A stretch of 64,000 bases of DNA from Brevundimonas sp. M20 (GCF_006547065.1 NZ_CP041243.1:1999001-2063000), one strand, 5' to 3'; positions 16,637 to 27,761 are shown, counted from the first letter of the stretch. The notes: generated from the sequence alone by a model not told the origin. Numbers and translations are program-made.

Positions 16637-18711
16637 TGGGGCGGCTCCGGCACATAGGGACGCGGACCAGAGGTCGCTGACGGCGCCGCGGGGGCGGCCG
16701 GCGGCGGCCGCAGGACTTCCGCCGCCTCCTGCCCGGTGACCTCTCCGCCGGGCGCGGCTCCGGCCTCGCCCTCGTCCGGCGTATCGACCGTGGCCTGGGG
16801 CGGCAGCGGACGCTCGATGCGCGCGCGCATGTCCGGATCCTTCAGCAGCACGGTCTTCATGATCTCGCGCGCCTTGGGCGCCGCGTCCGCCGCCCCGCCG
16901 GACGGCGCGTGCTGGATGATCAGGGCGATGGCGTAGCGCGGCGCATCGTGGGGGGCGAAGGCGACGAACAGGGCATGGTCGCGACGGGTCCAGACCGCGT
17001 CACGCGGTCCGCGCGACCCGGTGCCGTAGTCGCGCGACTGGGCGGTGCCGGTCTTGCCCGCCATCTGGATGTCGCCGAGCCCCAGCTGCGAGGCGCGGTA
17101 GGCCGTGCCCGTCACGTCGTTCGCCACGGCCTGCATGCCCGCCCGCACGATATCCAGGTGCTCGACGGAGATCGGAAGATCGCCGAAGTCATCGCCTTCG
17201 GGCCGGTTCACCCCACCGACTGACTTCACCAGCCGCGGCATGATCGCCTTGCGACCGTTGGCGATGCGCGAAACCATGACCGCCAGCTGAAGCGCGTTCA
17301 CCGCCAGCGCGCCCTGCCCGATCGACACCGACAGGGTCTCACCCGGATACCAGGTGCCGTCATCATCCCACTTGGTGGCGGCGGCGTAGTCGCGCTTCCA
17401 CTGGGTCGAGGGGACGATCCCCTTCGACTGACCCGCGATGCCGATATCGAAGGTGTGGCCGAAGCCCAGCTTGCCGGCGATGTCGGCGATCTTGTCGACG
17501 CCCGCCCGGTTGCACAGGTGATAGAAATAGGTGTCGCACGAGTTCTTGATGGCGTTGTGCATGTCCATCGAGCCGTGGCCGCCCCGTCGCCAGCAACGGA
17601 AGGTCCGGTTCCCGTAGCGATAGCCGCCGGTGCAGTTGACCCGTTCCTTGGGATCAATACCCGCCTCAAGGAAGGCCAGCGCCGTGGTCATCTTGAAGGT
17701 CGAGCCCGGCGGGAAGGTGCCGTAGATCGCCTTGTCCAGCAGCGGCTTGCGCTCGTAGTCGCGCAGGGCGTTGTAGACCCGGCTGGGCACGCCGCCGACA
17801 AACAGATTCGGATCAAACGACGGGGCCGAAACCATGCAGAGGATGTCGCCGTTGCGGACATCCATCACCACGCAGCCGCCGGACTCCTCGCCATAGACTT
17901 CCAACGCCCGGTTCTGGACGTCGGTGTCCAGCGTCAGCACGACATCCTTGCCGGGCTGTGCGGGGCGCGATCCGCCGATGTCCTCGGCCACCACGCGGCC
18001 GCGAGCATCGACCTCGACGCGGTTTCCGCCGGCCTCGCCTCGCAGATCGCTGTCAAAGGCCCGCTCCACCCCTTGGCGGCCGATACGGAAGCCGGGATTG
18101 TAGAGGATTTCCGGGACCTTCTCGCCCCGATCCTGAATGGCCTTGATGTCCCGATCATTGGGCTTGGCGACATAGCCGATGACGTGGGCGAAGGCGCCAC
18201 CGTAGGGATAGAAGCGCGCCTCGTTCATGTCGGCCATCACGCCGGGCAGCTCATTGGCGTACAGATTGACCCGGGCGAACTCTTCCCAGGTCAGGTCAGA
18301 CTTGACCGGCACCGGCGAGAAGCGGGGGGCGGCGTTGACCTCTCGGATGATGGTGCGACGGCGATCCAGCGTATCGGGCAGCAGGCGGCCCAGCAGGTCC
18401 AGCGTCTGATCCAGATCCTTGGTCTCGTCCCGCACCACCAGGACGCGGAAACTGGGACGGTTGCCCGCGATCACGATACCGTTTCGGTCGAGAATCCGCC
18501 CGCGCGGCGGCGGCACCAGACGGAAGTTGAACTGGTTCTGACTGGCGAGCGTCGCGTACTGGTGCGCCTGGAACACCTGCAACTGGGCAAGACGTCCGCC
18601 CAACGCCAGTCCGCCCAGCGTCATCAGACCGCCCAGCACGAAGGTGCGCCGCAGGAACGAGCCTTGGCGCTCATTCGGATCGGCGAAGAAGATGGACGGT
18701 TCCGAGCTCAT
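16633..18711 (-). CDS. mrdA: Penicillin-binding protein 2 (PBP2)
   Basis: PBP2 is the transpeptidase partner of RodA in the elongasome. The 692-residue protein has a short cytoplasmic N-terminus, one membrane anchor (about 23-43), the pedestal/dimerisation region starting PPPRGRILDRNG, and the transpeptidase domain. Catalytic residues are visible: Ser337 in GSTFK, an SxN equivalent in NSCDTYF, and Lys553 in KTGTAQ. The last 60 residues form a Pro/Ala-rich tail. It overlaps mreD upstream and rodA downstream by 4 bp each. Length is slightly above the usual 600-650 because of the tail. Confidence 0.97.
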   Translation of the reverse strand: MSSEPSIFFADPNERQGSFLRRTFVLGGLMTLGGLALGGRLAQLQVFQAHQYATLASQNQFNFRLVPPPRGRILDRNGIVIAGNRPSFRVLVVRDETKDLDQTLDLLGRLLPDTLDRRRTIIREVNAAPRFSPVPVKSDLTWEEFARVNLYANELPGVMADMNEARFYPYGGAFAHVIGYVAKPNDRDIKAIQDRGEKVPEILYNPGFRIGRQGVERAFDSDLRGEAGGNRVEVDARGRVVAEDIGGSRPAQPGKDVVLTLDTDVQNRALEVYGEESGGCVVMDVRNGDILCMVSAPSFDPNLFVGGVPSRVYNALRDYERKPLLDKAIYGTFPPGSTFKMTTALAFLEAGIDPKERVNCTGGYRYGNRTFRCWRRGGHGSMDMHNAIKNSCDTYFYHLCNRAGVDKIADIAGKLGFGHTFDIGIAGQSKGIVPSTQWKRDYAAATKWDDDGTWYPGETLSVSIGQGALAVNALQLAVMVSRIANGRKAIMPRLVKSVGGVNRPEGDDFGDLPISVEHLDIVRAGMQAVANDVTGTAYRASQLGLGDIQMAGKTGTAQSRDYGTGSRGPRDAVWTRRDHALFVAFAPHDAPRYAIALIIQHAPSGGAADAAPKAREIMKTVLLKDPDMRARIERPLPPQATVDTPDEGEAGAAPGGEVTGQEAAEVLRPPPAAPAAPSATSGPRPYVPEPPQ

Positions 18712-19232
18712 CGGAACCTCACGTCGCCATCATCGAATTCCTCGACCATCCGGCTGGCGAACGGGAACAGCAGCAGGGTCGGCACGACCTGGCCGATCAA
18801 CGCCAGAATACTGGGCATGTTGCCCGCCTTCAGGGAAACGATGGCGTAGGCGATCAGGAAGGCCAGCGCCGAACAGGACGCGTACCAGATGAACAGGACA
18901 GCCGTGTCCTGACCGATCAGGAATGAACGGGCGCCCAGCACGACCGCATAGACGGCCAGCAGGGCCAACGCCCACATGCCCAGCAGACCCTGCCCGCCCC
19001 AGAAGATGTCGAGGAACAGGCCGAGGGCGAACAGCACCAGCGGCGCGACCCAGGACGGGCGGATCAGCGGCCAGGCGAAGGCCAGCACCATCGGAACCAC
19101 CGGCTCGGGCAGGCTGAGGCCGAACAGCTCTACCGGGGTCGCCAGAAGCAGGGTGACCGCGACCGCGATCAGGGCCGGATAAACGATCCACTGCAGCGGC
19201 CCGACGACGCGGACCGTGACGCCGCGTTTCAT
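18708..19232 (-). CDS. mreD: Rod-shape determining protein MreD
   Basis: A 174-residue inner membrane protein with five hydrophobic helices. The FGLSLPEPVVPMVLAFAWPLIRPS segment and the LFLDIFWGGQGLLGMWAL segment are typical of MreD, which bridges MreC to the elongation complex. MreD varies greatly in sequence, so position between mreC and mrdA is a large part of the evidence. It has 4-bp ATGA-type overlaps on both sides, which point to coupled translation. Confidence 0.92.
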   Translation of the reverse strand: MKRGVTVRVVGPLQWIVYPALIAVAVTLLLATPVELFGLSLPEPVVPMVLAFAWPLIRPSWVAPLVLFALGLFLDIFWGGQGLLGMWALALLAVYAVVLGARSFLIGQDTAVLFIWYASCSALAFLIAYAIVSLKAGNMPSILALIGQVVPTLLLFPFASRMVEEFDDGDVRFR

Positions 19233-20347
19233 TCGGTTGCTCCCGGCGGCGTCTGCTGCGTCGCCGGCTGGGCGGGCGGCGGCGCGGCCGGACGGGCCGG
19301 AGGCGGCCCGGCGGGCTGGCGGACCGGAGCCTGAGCCTGAGCGGGCGGCGGTGCGGCATTGGCGGCGCGCACCCGCTCCGCCTGCGCCTGCGCGGCGGCG
19401 GTTCGGCGGGCGGCTGCGTCATTGATCGCAGCGACCTGGGACCCGGTCGCATCCGGCAGGGTGTCCAGCGCGGCCAGCGGCGGCGCGTTCAGGTCGGCGC
19501 CGCCGACCAGCTGACCGAAGTCCTCGAACAGCAGGACCTTCACATAGTCGATAGCGCCGCGGTCGCTGAACAGCTTGACCCGCCAGGAGCCGTCGATGCC
19601 CTTGGCCGCCACGCCGATCGGCACGCCGCGCGGGTAACCGCCGCCGTCGCCCGAGGTCAGGATGCGGTCGCCCGGCTGCACCGAGCCCACGCCCCGCACG
19701 AACTCCAGTCGCGGATTGCCCGAGCCGTCGCCCGTCAGGATGGCGCGCGCGTCGGTGCGGTCGATCAGCACCGGCGTCCGGCTGGCCACGTCGGTGAGCA
19801 GCAGCATGCGGCTGACATTGCCCGACGTTCCGACCACGCGGCCGACCAGGCCGTGTTCGTTGATGACGGGATTGCCGATCTTCACGCCCTTGGCGGCGCC
19901 GGTGTCCAGCAGACGGGCATTGGAGAAGGGCCCGCGCGAATCCGACACCGATCGCGCCGTCAGCATCGGCACCGCGGGCTCGGGCCTCAGACCCAGCATC
20001 GCCTCATAGCGGGCGTTGATGTTCTTCAGGGCGATGGCCTGATCCCGCCAGGGCTCAAGCTCGGCCAGTTCACGCTTCAGGCGACGGTTCTCGGACACGG
20101 CGAAGAAGTAGCCGCCGATGTAGTCGCTGACATGGCCGAACCAGCGCACCGGAGCGGCGAAGACGCCGCCGACAGGGCCGGAGACCGTCTCCACGCCCGC
20201 GCGCGCCGGCTGGTAGGGGGACGCCTCGGCGCCGTTGTCACTGAACAGCAAGAACACCGCGAGCACCGCCGCCACAGCGACAGACACGGCCGCGGTCCAG
20301 ACCAGCGGCACCTTGATGTTCTCGAACGGTCCGTCGCGAAACGCCAC
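19229..20347 (-). CDS. mreC: Rod-shape determining protein MreC
   Basis: MreC is a periplasmic scaffold that activates PBP2. The 372-residue protein has one N-terminal membrane helix (about 15-35), a short coiled coil (SENRRLKRELAELEPWRDQAI) and the paired beta-barrel domain, with segments VINEHGLVGRVVGTSGNVSRMLLLTD and GDRILTSGDGGGYPRGVPIGV typical of MreC. The last 70 residues are a low-complexity Ala/Pro/Gln tail. It follows mreB after a 137-bp gap that contains a 9-bp hairpin. Confidence 0.95.
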   Translation of the reverse strand: MAFRDGPFENIKVPLVWTAAVSVAVAAVLAVFLLFSDNGAEASPYQPARAGVETVSGPVGGVFAAPVRWFGHVSDYIGGYFFAVSENRRLKRELAELEPWRDQAIALKNINARYEAMLGLRPEPAVPMLTARSVSDSRGPFSNARLLDTGAAKGVKIGNPVINEHGLVGRVVGTSGNVSRMLLLTDVASRTPVLIDRTDARAILTGDGSGNPRLEFVRGVGSVQPGDRILTSGDGGGYPRGVPIGVAAKGIDGSWRVKLFSDRGAIDYVKVLLFEDFGQLVGGADLNAPPLAALDTLPDATGSQVAAINDAAARRTAAAQAQAERVRAANAAPPPAQAQAPVRQPAGPPPARPAAPPPAQPATQQTPPGATE

Positions 20348-20438
20348 GGCGCGCCTTCCTCAAAATAGGGAATCGGTGGGACGCCCCCGCCGATCTGCCG
20401 AGCCTATCGCAAAATACACGCCAGTTGGAAACCGGCGT

Positions 20439-20460
20439 AATCCCCGTAATGACGGGGATT
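20439..20460 (-). promoter_or_regulatory. Hairpin between mreB and mreC
   Basis: AATCCCCGT (20439-20447) pairs perfectly with ACGGGGATT (20452-20460) across a 4-nt loop. It lies in the mreB-mreC gap. No T tract follows on the minus strand, so it looks more like an mRNA stability, processing or attenuation structure than a full terminator. Confidence 0.45.
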
Positions 20461-20484
20461 TGAGGCCTTTTCCGGAACCGGCTC

Positions 20485-21824
<1,340 letters not shown>

Positions 21825-22547
21825 TCAGTCCTCGCTGACGCCCGCCGCCTTCTCGCGCCGTTTGACGAACTCGCGCACGGCCAGCATCAGCCCCAGCCAG
21901 ACCACCGCCACCGCCGCCAGGATCAGCGAGGTCCAGACGCCGTCGCCGCTGACCGCCGACACCACCGCCCCGCCGAAAAAGGCCACCAGCGCCGTCTTGG
22001 GCAGGACGCCCAGCGCGCACCCGGCCAGATAGGTCCAGAAATTCGCCCGCGTCGCCCCGAAGGCCATGTTGACCACGATGAAGGGCGCGGACGGCACATT
22101 GCGGATCATGAAGCTGGCGTAGAAGGCGTTGCGCCCGACAAACCGCTTCAACCGGTCCAGCGTCCGACTGTCGAACCGGTCGATCAGCCGGGCGGTCGGT
22201 CCCCGGCCCAGCCAGTAGGTCACCCCCGCCGACACCACCGTCGCCACCCAGCTGTAGGCGAATCCCAGGTTCGGCCCGAAGGCCACCACGCAGGCGGCGA
22301 TCAGGATGAACTGCGGCGCGCCGATGAAGGCCGACACCACGAACAACACCACCGTCGCCGCGAAGGCCCACGGACTGCCCGCATAGCCTTGCAGCCAGGC
22401 CTCCAGCTTCTCCTCGGCGTCCAGCCCCAGCTGCGTCTTGCCGAGCGCCAGCAATCCGAGGGTCGCGCCCAGCAACAGCACGGTCGCCAGCACCACCTTC
22501 CAGCGGCGGGCTTCCATATTGAGGATAAAATCGAGGATGCGGCGCAA
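21825..22547 (-). CDS. TVP38/TMEM64 (VTT domain) membrane protein
   Basis: A 240-residue inner membrane protein of the DedA/TVP38 superfamily. It has five or six helices and the VTT core: SAFIGAPQFILIAACVVAFGPNLGFAYSW, a VTYWLGR turn, and FMIRNVPSAPFIVVNMAFGATR..FWTYLAGCALGVLPKTALVAFFG. Relatives are linked to lipid scrambling or transport and membrane homeostasis, but no substrate can be assigned. It ends 2 nt before an arginine-rich C-terminal tail closes (VKRREKAAG). It lies in the same direction as the ligase gene, 57 bp downstream of it. Confidence 0.88.
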   Translation of the reverse strand: MRRILDFILNMEARRWKVVLATVLLLGATLGLLALGKTQLGLDAEEKLEAWLQGYAGSPWAFAATVVLFVVSAFIGAPQFILIAACVVAFGPNLGFAYSWVATVVSAGVTYWLGRGPTARLIDRFDSRTLDRLKRFVGRNAFYASFMIRNVPSAPFIVVNMAFGATRANFWTYLAGCALGVLPKTALVAFFGGAVVSAVSGDGVWTSLILAAVAVVWLGLMLAVREFVKRREKAAGVSED

Positions 22548-22604
22548 GGATCTGTCCCGGCTCAGGGGCGAGCCGGGCCATTTGCACGGACTGCCCCCGC
22601 CCGT

Positions 22605-24218
22605 TCAAGCGCCCTGATCCAGCATTCGCTCCAGCGTGCCCAGCTCATCGGCCTCGGCGGCGGGCTTGTCCCAGCGGATGCGACTGATGCGGGGGAAGCG
22701 CATGGCGACGCCGGACTTGTGCCGCTTGGACCGCTGAAGGCCCTCAAAGGCGACCTCCAACACCAGTCCGAAGTCCCGTCCTGCCCTGACCGACCGCACC
22801 GGCCCGAACCGCTCGACGGTGTTGTCGCGAACGAACTTGTCCAGTTGCTTCAGCTCCTCATCGGTGAAGCCGAAATAGGCCTTGCCCACCGGCGTCAGGG
22901 CCGGAACGCCGTCCGCGCCTTCCGTCCAGACCCCGAAGGTGAAATCGGAATAGAAGCTGGACCGCTTTCCATGCCCACGCTGGGCATACATCAGCACCGC
23001 GTCGATCAGGTGCGGATCGCGCTTCCACTTGAACCATGGGCCCTTGGGGCGACCGGCCTCATAGACACTGTCGAGCCGCTTGAGCATCAGCCCCTCGGCC
23101 GCGAGCGGATCGCCCTCCGGCGGATCGGCGCGGATCGCCGCCAGTTCCTCCCAACTGTCGAACGAAACCAGAGGTGACAGGTCCAGTCGCTCGGACCCAG
23201 CCGCCGCCACGAACCGCTCCAGCCGCGCCCGCCGCTCCACGAACGGCAGGGCGCGCAGGTCCTCGCCATCGGCGGCCAGCAGGTCATAGGCCCGGATGCC
23301 CGCCGGGTGGGCGGCGATCAGCTTGGGATCGGCCACCTTGCGGTTCAGCCGCTGCTGCAGGTCGCCGAACGCCCCCACCCTGCCCTCGCGCAGCACCAGC
23401 AACTCGCCGTCGATCACGCCCTCATAGTTCAGCGCCGCCAGCACATCGGGAAAGGCCGGCGACACGTCCTCGCCGGTCCGGCTGTAGAGACGCTTCACCC
23501 CGCCCTCGCTGACGGCCTGCACACGGATGCCGTCCCACTTCCACTCGGCCGCGTAGGCGGCGGGGTCCAGCCGGGCGAAATCGACCGCTTCATCGATCGG
23601 CTGGGCCAGCATGACCGGCCGGAACCGCCCATGCGCCTCGGCCAACGGTCGTTCCGCCTTGCCGTCCAGCCAGGCCAGCAGATCGGCATAGGGCGGGCTC
23701 TGGGCGTGCCAGACCTCCTGGATGTCCGCGACCTCGACCCCGCCGAAGTCCGCCGCCGCCTGCCAGGCCAGCCGCGCCGACACCCCGACCCGAAGGCCGC
23801 CGGTGACCAGCTTCAACAGCGCCCACCGCCCGTCGGCGTCCAGCGCATCCAGCCAGCCCTCCAGCAGTCCCTGCACCGCGCCGCGCTTCGCCTCGCGCAG
23901 GGCGTCGATCACCTCGGACAGCTCCGGCTCACGGTTGGCCCCGTGCCGGGCCGGCCAGATCAGCGCCGCCGTCTCGGCCAGATCGCCGACATAGTCATAA
24001 GACAGGCGGAACAGGTCCGGATCGACCCGCGCCTCGACCGCCGCCCGGATCATCGCCGGCTTGGCCGCATTGAACGAGAGCGCCCCGGTAAGGGCGGCCA
24101 GCGCCCAGCCGCGATCCGGGTCCGGGGCCTCAGCCAGATGGTCGCGGATCAGCTTCAGCTTGGCGTTCCGGGACGACGTCAGCGACAGCCGGTCCAGCAG
24201 GGCGGCGAAGGCGCGCAT
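22605..24218 (-). CDS. ATP-dependent DNA ligase (repair-type, LigB/LigC-like)
   Basis: The 537-residue protein has the three domains of ATP-dependent ligases: an N-terminal helical DNA-binding domain (about 1-180), the adenylation domain with motif I EWKWDGIR (Lys forms the AMP adduct), motif IIIa GVIDGELLV and motif V LMLKRLDS..GRPKGPWFKWKRD, and an OB-fold C-terminus with RVRAGRDFGLVLEVAFEGLQRSKRHKSGVAMRFPRI. No LigD-type polymerase or nuclease domain is fused. The start overlaps the exonuclease stop (TGATG), so the pair is coupled. This matches the ligase-associated DNA damage response gene pair found in many Proteobacteria. Confidence 0.93.
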   Translation of the reverse strand: MRAFAALLDRLSLTSSRNAKLKLIRDHLAEAPDPDRGWALAALTGALSFNAAKPAMIRAAVEARVDPDLFRLSYDYVGDLAETAALIWPARHGANREPELSEVIDALREAKRGAVQGLLEGWLDALDADGRWALLKLVTGGLRVGVSARLAWQAAADFGGVEVADIQEVWHAQSPPYADLLAWLDGKAERPLAEAHGRFRPVMLAQPIDEAVDFARLDPAAYAAEWKWDGIRVQAVSEGGVKRLYSRTGEDVSPAFPDVLAALNYEGVIDGELLVLREGRVGAFGDLQQRLNRKVADPKLIAAHPAGIRAYDLLAADGEDLRALPFVERRARLERFVAAAGSERLDLSPLVSFDSWEELAAIRADPPEGDPLAAEGLMLKRLDSVYEAGRPKGPWFKWKRDPHLIDAVLMYAQRGHGKRSSFYSDFTFGVWTEGADGVPALTPVGKAYFGFTDEELKQLDKFVRDNTVERFGPVRSVRAGRDFGLVLEVAFEGLQRSKRHKSGVAMRFPRISRIRWDKPAAEADELGTLERMLDQGA

Positions 24219-25240
24219 CAGTCGTCGTCCTCGTCTTCATAGCCCACCAGATGCAGCGCCCGCGCCTTCAGCCCGTTCAGCTCGGCCCAGCGCCGCAGGG
24301 CGTCGTCCCGCCCGTGGGTGATCCAGGTCTCCTGCGGCGCCAGCTCGGTCAGGGTGGCGGTCAGTTCGTCCCAGTCCGCGTGGTCCGACAGCACCAGCGG
24401 CAGTTCCACGCCCCGCTGCCGGGCTCGCGCCCTCACGCTCATCCAGCCCGAGGCGAAAGCCGTCACCGGATCGGGGAAGCGGCGGCTCCAGCGGTCGGCG
24501 ATGGCCGAAGGCGGGGCGATGACGATCCGCCCGGCGAAATCCGCCTTGGAGCCCGTCGCGGGCGCCAGCGGCCCCAGATTGACGCCGAAATGCTCATACA
24601 GCCGGTTCAGCCTCTCCAGCGCCCCGTGGACATAGATCGTCTCGTCATAGCCCGCCTCGCGCAGTAGCCGGATCACCCGCTGCGCCTTGCCCAAGGCATA
24701 GGCCCCGACCAGATGCGCCCGTTCCGGGAACTGGACCACCGAGCGCAGCAACCGCCCGATCTCATGACTGTCCGGCGGATGGCGGAAGACCGGCAGGCCG
24801 AAGGTCGCCTCGGTGATGAAGACATCGCTGGGCACAGGCTCGAACGCCGCGCAGGTCGGGTCGCGCCGCCGCTTGTAGTCGCCGGACGCCGTAATGGTCA
24901 GCCCGCCCTGCCGCACCGTCGCCTGCGCAGAACCCAGCACATGGCCTGCGGGGGCCAGCGACACCTCTACCCCGCCGACCATCAGCCGCTCGCCATAGGC
25001 CAGCGCCTGTGTCGACCCCGCGAAATCCTTTCCGTAGCGCTCGCCCATGATCGCCAGCGTCTCCGGCGTGGCCAGCACAGCGCCATGCCCGGCGCGGGCG
25101 TGGTCGGCGTGGCCATGGGTGATGACGGCGCGATCCACCGGCCCCGGCGGGTCGATGAAGAACCCGCCCTCCGGGCACCAAAGCCCCTGCGGCGTCGGGC
25201 GCAGCACGGCTTCAGGCAGGATTGTCCGGTTCGGGCTCAT
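24218..25240 (-). CDS. Ligase-associated DNA damage response exonuclease (MBL fold)
   Basis: A 340-residue metallo-beta-lactamase-fold nuclease, beta-CASP type, related to SNM1 and mRNA 3'-processing factors. The metal-binding motif appears as THGHADH, followed by APAGHVLGSAQA and a late LVLSDHADWDEL histidine motif. Relatives sit next to the ATP-dependent ligase and usually next to an Lhr-type helicase and the phosphoesterase PdeM. Here only ligase and exonuclease are adjacent; the upstream neighbour is a mannosidase. Role in end processing before ligation is inferred from the family. Confidence 0.9.
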   Translation of the reverse strand: MSPNRTILPEAVLRPTPQGLWCPEGGFFIDPPGPVDRAVITHGHADHARAGHGAVLATPETLAIMGERYGKDFAGSTQALAYGERLMVGGVEVSLAPAGHVLGSAQATVRQGGLTITASGDYKRRRDPTCAAFEPVPSDVFITEATFGLPVFRHPPDSHEIGRLLRSVVQFPERAHLVGAYALGKAQRVIRLLREAGYDETIYVHGALERLNRLYEHFGVNLGPLAPATGSKADFAGRIVIAPPSAIADRWSRRFPDPVTAFASGWMSVRARARQRGVELPLVLSDHADWDELTATLTELAPQETWITHGRDDALRRWAELNGLKARALHLVGYEDEDDD

Positions 25241-25297
25241 GCGTCTCCGACAGCAAAGGCGGTCATCCGAAACGCGGCAAGCCGAAAAGGTGTCCCG

Positions 25298-27739
25298 TCA
25301 CCTCGCCCGGCACACATCCTGCGGCGTGGCGCCCGCGCCCTGCCCCCAGTGGGCGCGGTCCGCCCGGTCGGTCAGGCGCAGGTCGATCCGTCCGCCGGCC
25401 TTCAGCTGATCCCAGTCCAGCCAGACCCGGTCGAAGGCCTGACCGTTCAGGCGGGCGCCCGAGACATACTGGACCCGCTCGCCGGTCGCGCCGGGGGCGT
25501 TGATGCTCAGGGTGCGGCCCTGGCCCAGATCGATCTCGACCTGTTCGAAACGCGGCGTCCCGACCAGAAGCTCGCCTGTTCCCGGCATGCCCGGATACAG
25601 GCCCACCGCCCCGAAAAGATACCAGGCCGACATCGTCCCCAGATCGTCATTGCCGGTCACGCCGTTGGGCGCGTTGGTGAACAGGGTCTGGGCCGCGCGG
25701 ACCACCGCCGCCGTGCGATCAGGCCGCCCCAGCAGGGTGTAGATCCACGGGGTGTGCATGGTCGGCTCGTTGTTCGGATTGTACCGGTGCTGGCCATAGT
25801 AGGCGTAGGGCCCTGCCACCCACTCGGCGCGGGCGCTCGTGGGATCGGCGGAGATCTTGTCGAAAGCGAAGAAGCGATCCAGCCGCGCCAGCGTCCGCTC
25901 ACGCCCGCCCATCGCCTCGGTCAGCCCCGCCACATCCTGCGGGACCAGCCACTGGTACTGCCAGGCCGTACCCTCATGGAAGCCGTAGTGGGAGGTCGGA
26001 TCATAGGCGCCGGCCGGCGGCGTGAACCATTCCCCGTCCTCCATGCGCGGGCGCGGGAAGCCGGTGAAGTCGCTCTCGCCGTCGGCCACCGAGGCGTCCC
26101 AGACATTGCGCCAGTTGCCGCCTCGACGACGCAGGATCGCCGCATCCGCCGTCTGGCCCAGCGCCGCGCCCATGATCGACAGAGAACAGTCGCCCAGTGC
26201 GTACTCCATGGTCGCAGACCCGGCGTGGTGTGGATCGGAGTCCATCCCTTTCGAGGGGTGCGCCCGGTCGAACTGGATATAGCCCTCGGCCAGATAGTGC
26301 GGATTGCCCGCCCGGCCGTCGTGGCGCGAGTTCAGCGGCGGATTGCCGAAGGCGTTGCGACGCAGCGCGGCCCATGCCTGCTGTTCCCGGCCCTCCAGCG
26401 CCCCATAGCGCCACAGGTCGACCATGAAGGGCGTCACCGGATCGCCGGTCATCACATTGGTCTCGAAGCTGGCGTAGCCCCAGCGCGGCAGCCAGCCGCC
26501 CTGTTCGCCGATGGCCAGCACCGACCGCGCGATGTCCCTCGCCCGCTCCGGCTTCAGTATGGCCAGCAGCTGGTTCTGGGACCGGTAGGTGTCCCACAGC
26601 GAGAAATACTCGTGATAGGTCCAGCCGTCCGCGACGTGGATTTGATCGTCATAGCCGCGGTAGCGCCCGTCGGCGTCGCTGCCGGTCATGGGTTGCAGCA
26701 GGGCGTGATACAGGGCCGTGTAGAAGACGGCGCGGTCGTCACGCGTCCCGCCGCTGACCCGGACCGACCTCAGTTCCCGGTTCCAGACCTCCTGCGCCGC
26801 CTCTCGCATGGCGTCGAAGCTCAACAGTTGACCGTCGCGCCGCCCCTCGGCGTCCAGATTGCCCCTCGCCCCCGCCTGATCGACGTGCGAGATGGCGCTG
26901 ATCGCCGTCACGGCCTGCCCGCCCGCCAGATCAAACGTCACCCAGGCGCCGTTCCTGGGGTCGTGCTCGCTCTCCATGCTGAAGCGCGCGCCCGGCGTGC
27001 CGCCCGCCTGTCCCCAGACGCCGAAGCCGGTGAAGGGCCGGTCGAACTCGATGCGGAACCAGGTCGAATACTGGTGGCCGCCGCAGAAGCTCATCGTCGT
27101 CACCTTGCCCTCGACCGCGCGGTCGCCGACGACGCGGATCTGGCTGCCGATGACCCGGTGCCGCTCATTGGCCTGACTGACGTTGATCAGGACATGGCCC
27201 TGCGTCTGGCCCGGCGCGAAGGTGTAGCGCTCGGCCGCCGCCCGGGTCAGGGCCGTCGCCTCCACGTCGATGCCGCCGTAATCGGTCAGCCTGACGCGAT
27301 AGTAGCCCGCCTGCCCCACCTCTCCCTCGTGGGTGTAGCGGGAGGCATAGGCCTTGTGATCGAAGCTGTTGGCCTTGGTGGTGTCGAACGTCCCGCCCGG
27401 GGTGATGGAGCCGGTCACCGGCAGGACCGACACCTGCCCGCCCTGCTCCCAGCAGCCGGCGCCCGAGATGAAGGAGCGCCCGAAGCCCCGTATCGTCTCG
27501 TCGTCATAGCGATAGCCCGCATAGTGCGAGCCGATCGGGCTGACCTGAATCAGGCCGAAGGGGGCCGAGGCGCCGGGGAAGGTGTTCCCCTCGTCCCGCG
27601 TGCCGATGAAGGTGTTGACGGTCTGAGGCAGCGTCCGGTCATTCCGGACCGACGCCGCCGTCACAGGCTGCGCCAGCCCCAGCAAAACCACGGCCGCCGC
27701 CATCGCCTGTCCGAACCGGACCGCGTTCCGCCACCCCAT
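25298..27739 (-). CDS. GH92 family alpha-mannosidase
   Basis: An 813-residue secreted enzyme with a Sec signal peptide (about 1-28, ending VTAA). GH92 enzymes are calcium-dependent exo-alpha-mannosidases made of a beta-sandwich and an (alpha/alpha)6 barrel. Family segments seen are the opening VNTFIGTRDEGNTFPGASAPFG, MEYALGDCSL, and the C-terminal GNDDLGTMSAWYLFGAVGLYPGMPG. It probably trims mannosides from glycans or glycoproteins in the periplasm or outside. There is no neighbouring SusCD-like or TonB-dependent receptor gene in the window, so it appears to act as a stand-alone enzyme. Confidence 0.93.
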   Translation of the reverse strand: MGWRNAVRFGQAMAAAVVLLGLAQPVTAASVRNDRTLPQTVNTFIGTRDEGNTFPGASAPFGLIQVSPIGSHYAGYRYDDETIRGFGRSFISGAGCWEQGGQVSVLPVTGSITPGGTFDTTKANSFDHKAYASRYTHEGEVGQAGYYRVRLTDYGGIDVEATALTRAAAERYTFAPGQTQGHVLINVSQANERHRVIGSQIRVVGDRAVEGKVTTMSFCGGHQYSTWFRIEFDRPFTGFGVWGQAGGTPGARFSMESEHDPRNGAWVTFDLAGGQAVTAISAISHVDQAGARGNLDAEGRRDGQLLSFDAMREAAQEVWNRELRSVRVSGGTRDDRAVFYTALYHALLQPMTGSDADGRYRGYDDQIHVADGWTYHEYFSLWDTYRSQNQLLAILKPERARDIARSVLAIGEQGGWLPRWGYASFETNVMTGDPVTPFMVDLWRYGALEGREQQAWAALRRNAFGNPPLNSRHDGRAGNPHYLAEGYIQFDRAHPSKGMDSDPHHAGSATMEYALGDCSLSIMGAALGQTADAAILRRRGGNWRNVWDASVADGESDFTGFPRPRMEDGEWFTPPAGAYDPTSHYGFHEGTAWQYQWLVPQDVAGLTEAMGGRERTLARLDRFFAFDKISADPTSARAEWVAGPYAYYGQHRYNPNNEPTMHTPWIYTLLGRPDRTAAVVRAAQTLFTNAPNGVTGNDDLGTMSAWYLFGAVGLYPGMPGTGELLVGTPRFEQVEIDLGQGRTLSINAPGATGERVQYVSGARLNGQAFDRVWLDWDQLKAGGRIDLRLTDRADRAHWGQGAGATPQDVCRAR

Positions 27740-27761
27740 CGCTTCCTCCCCGAAGCCCTGA

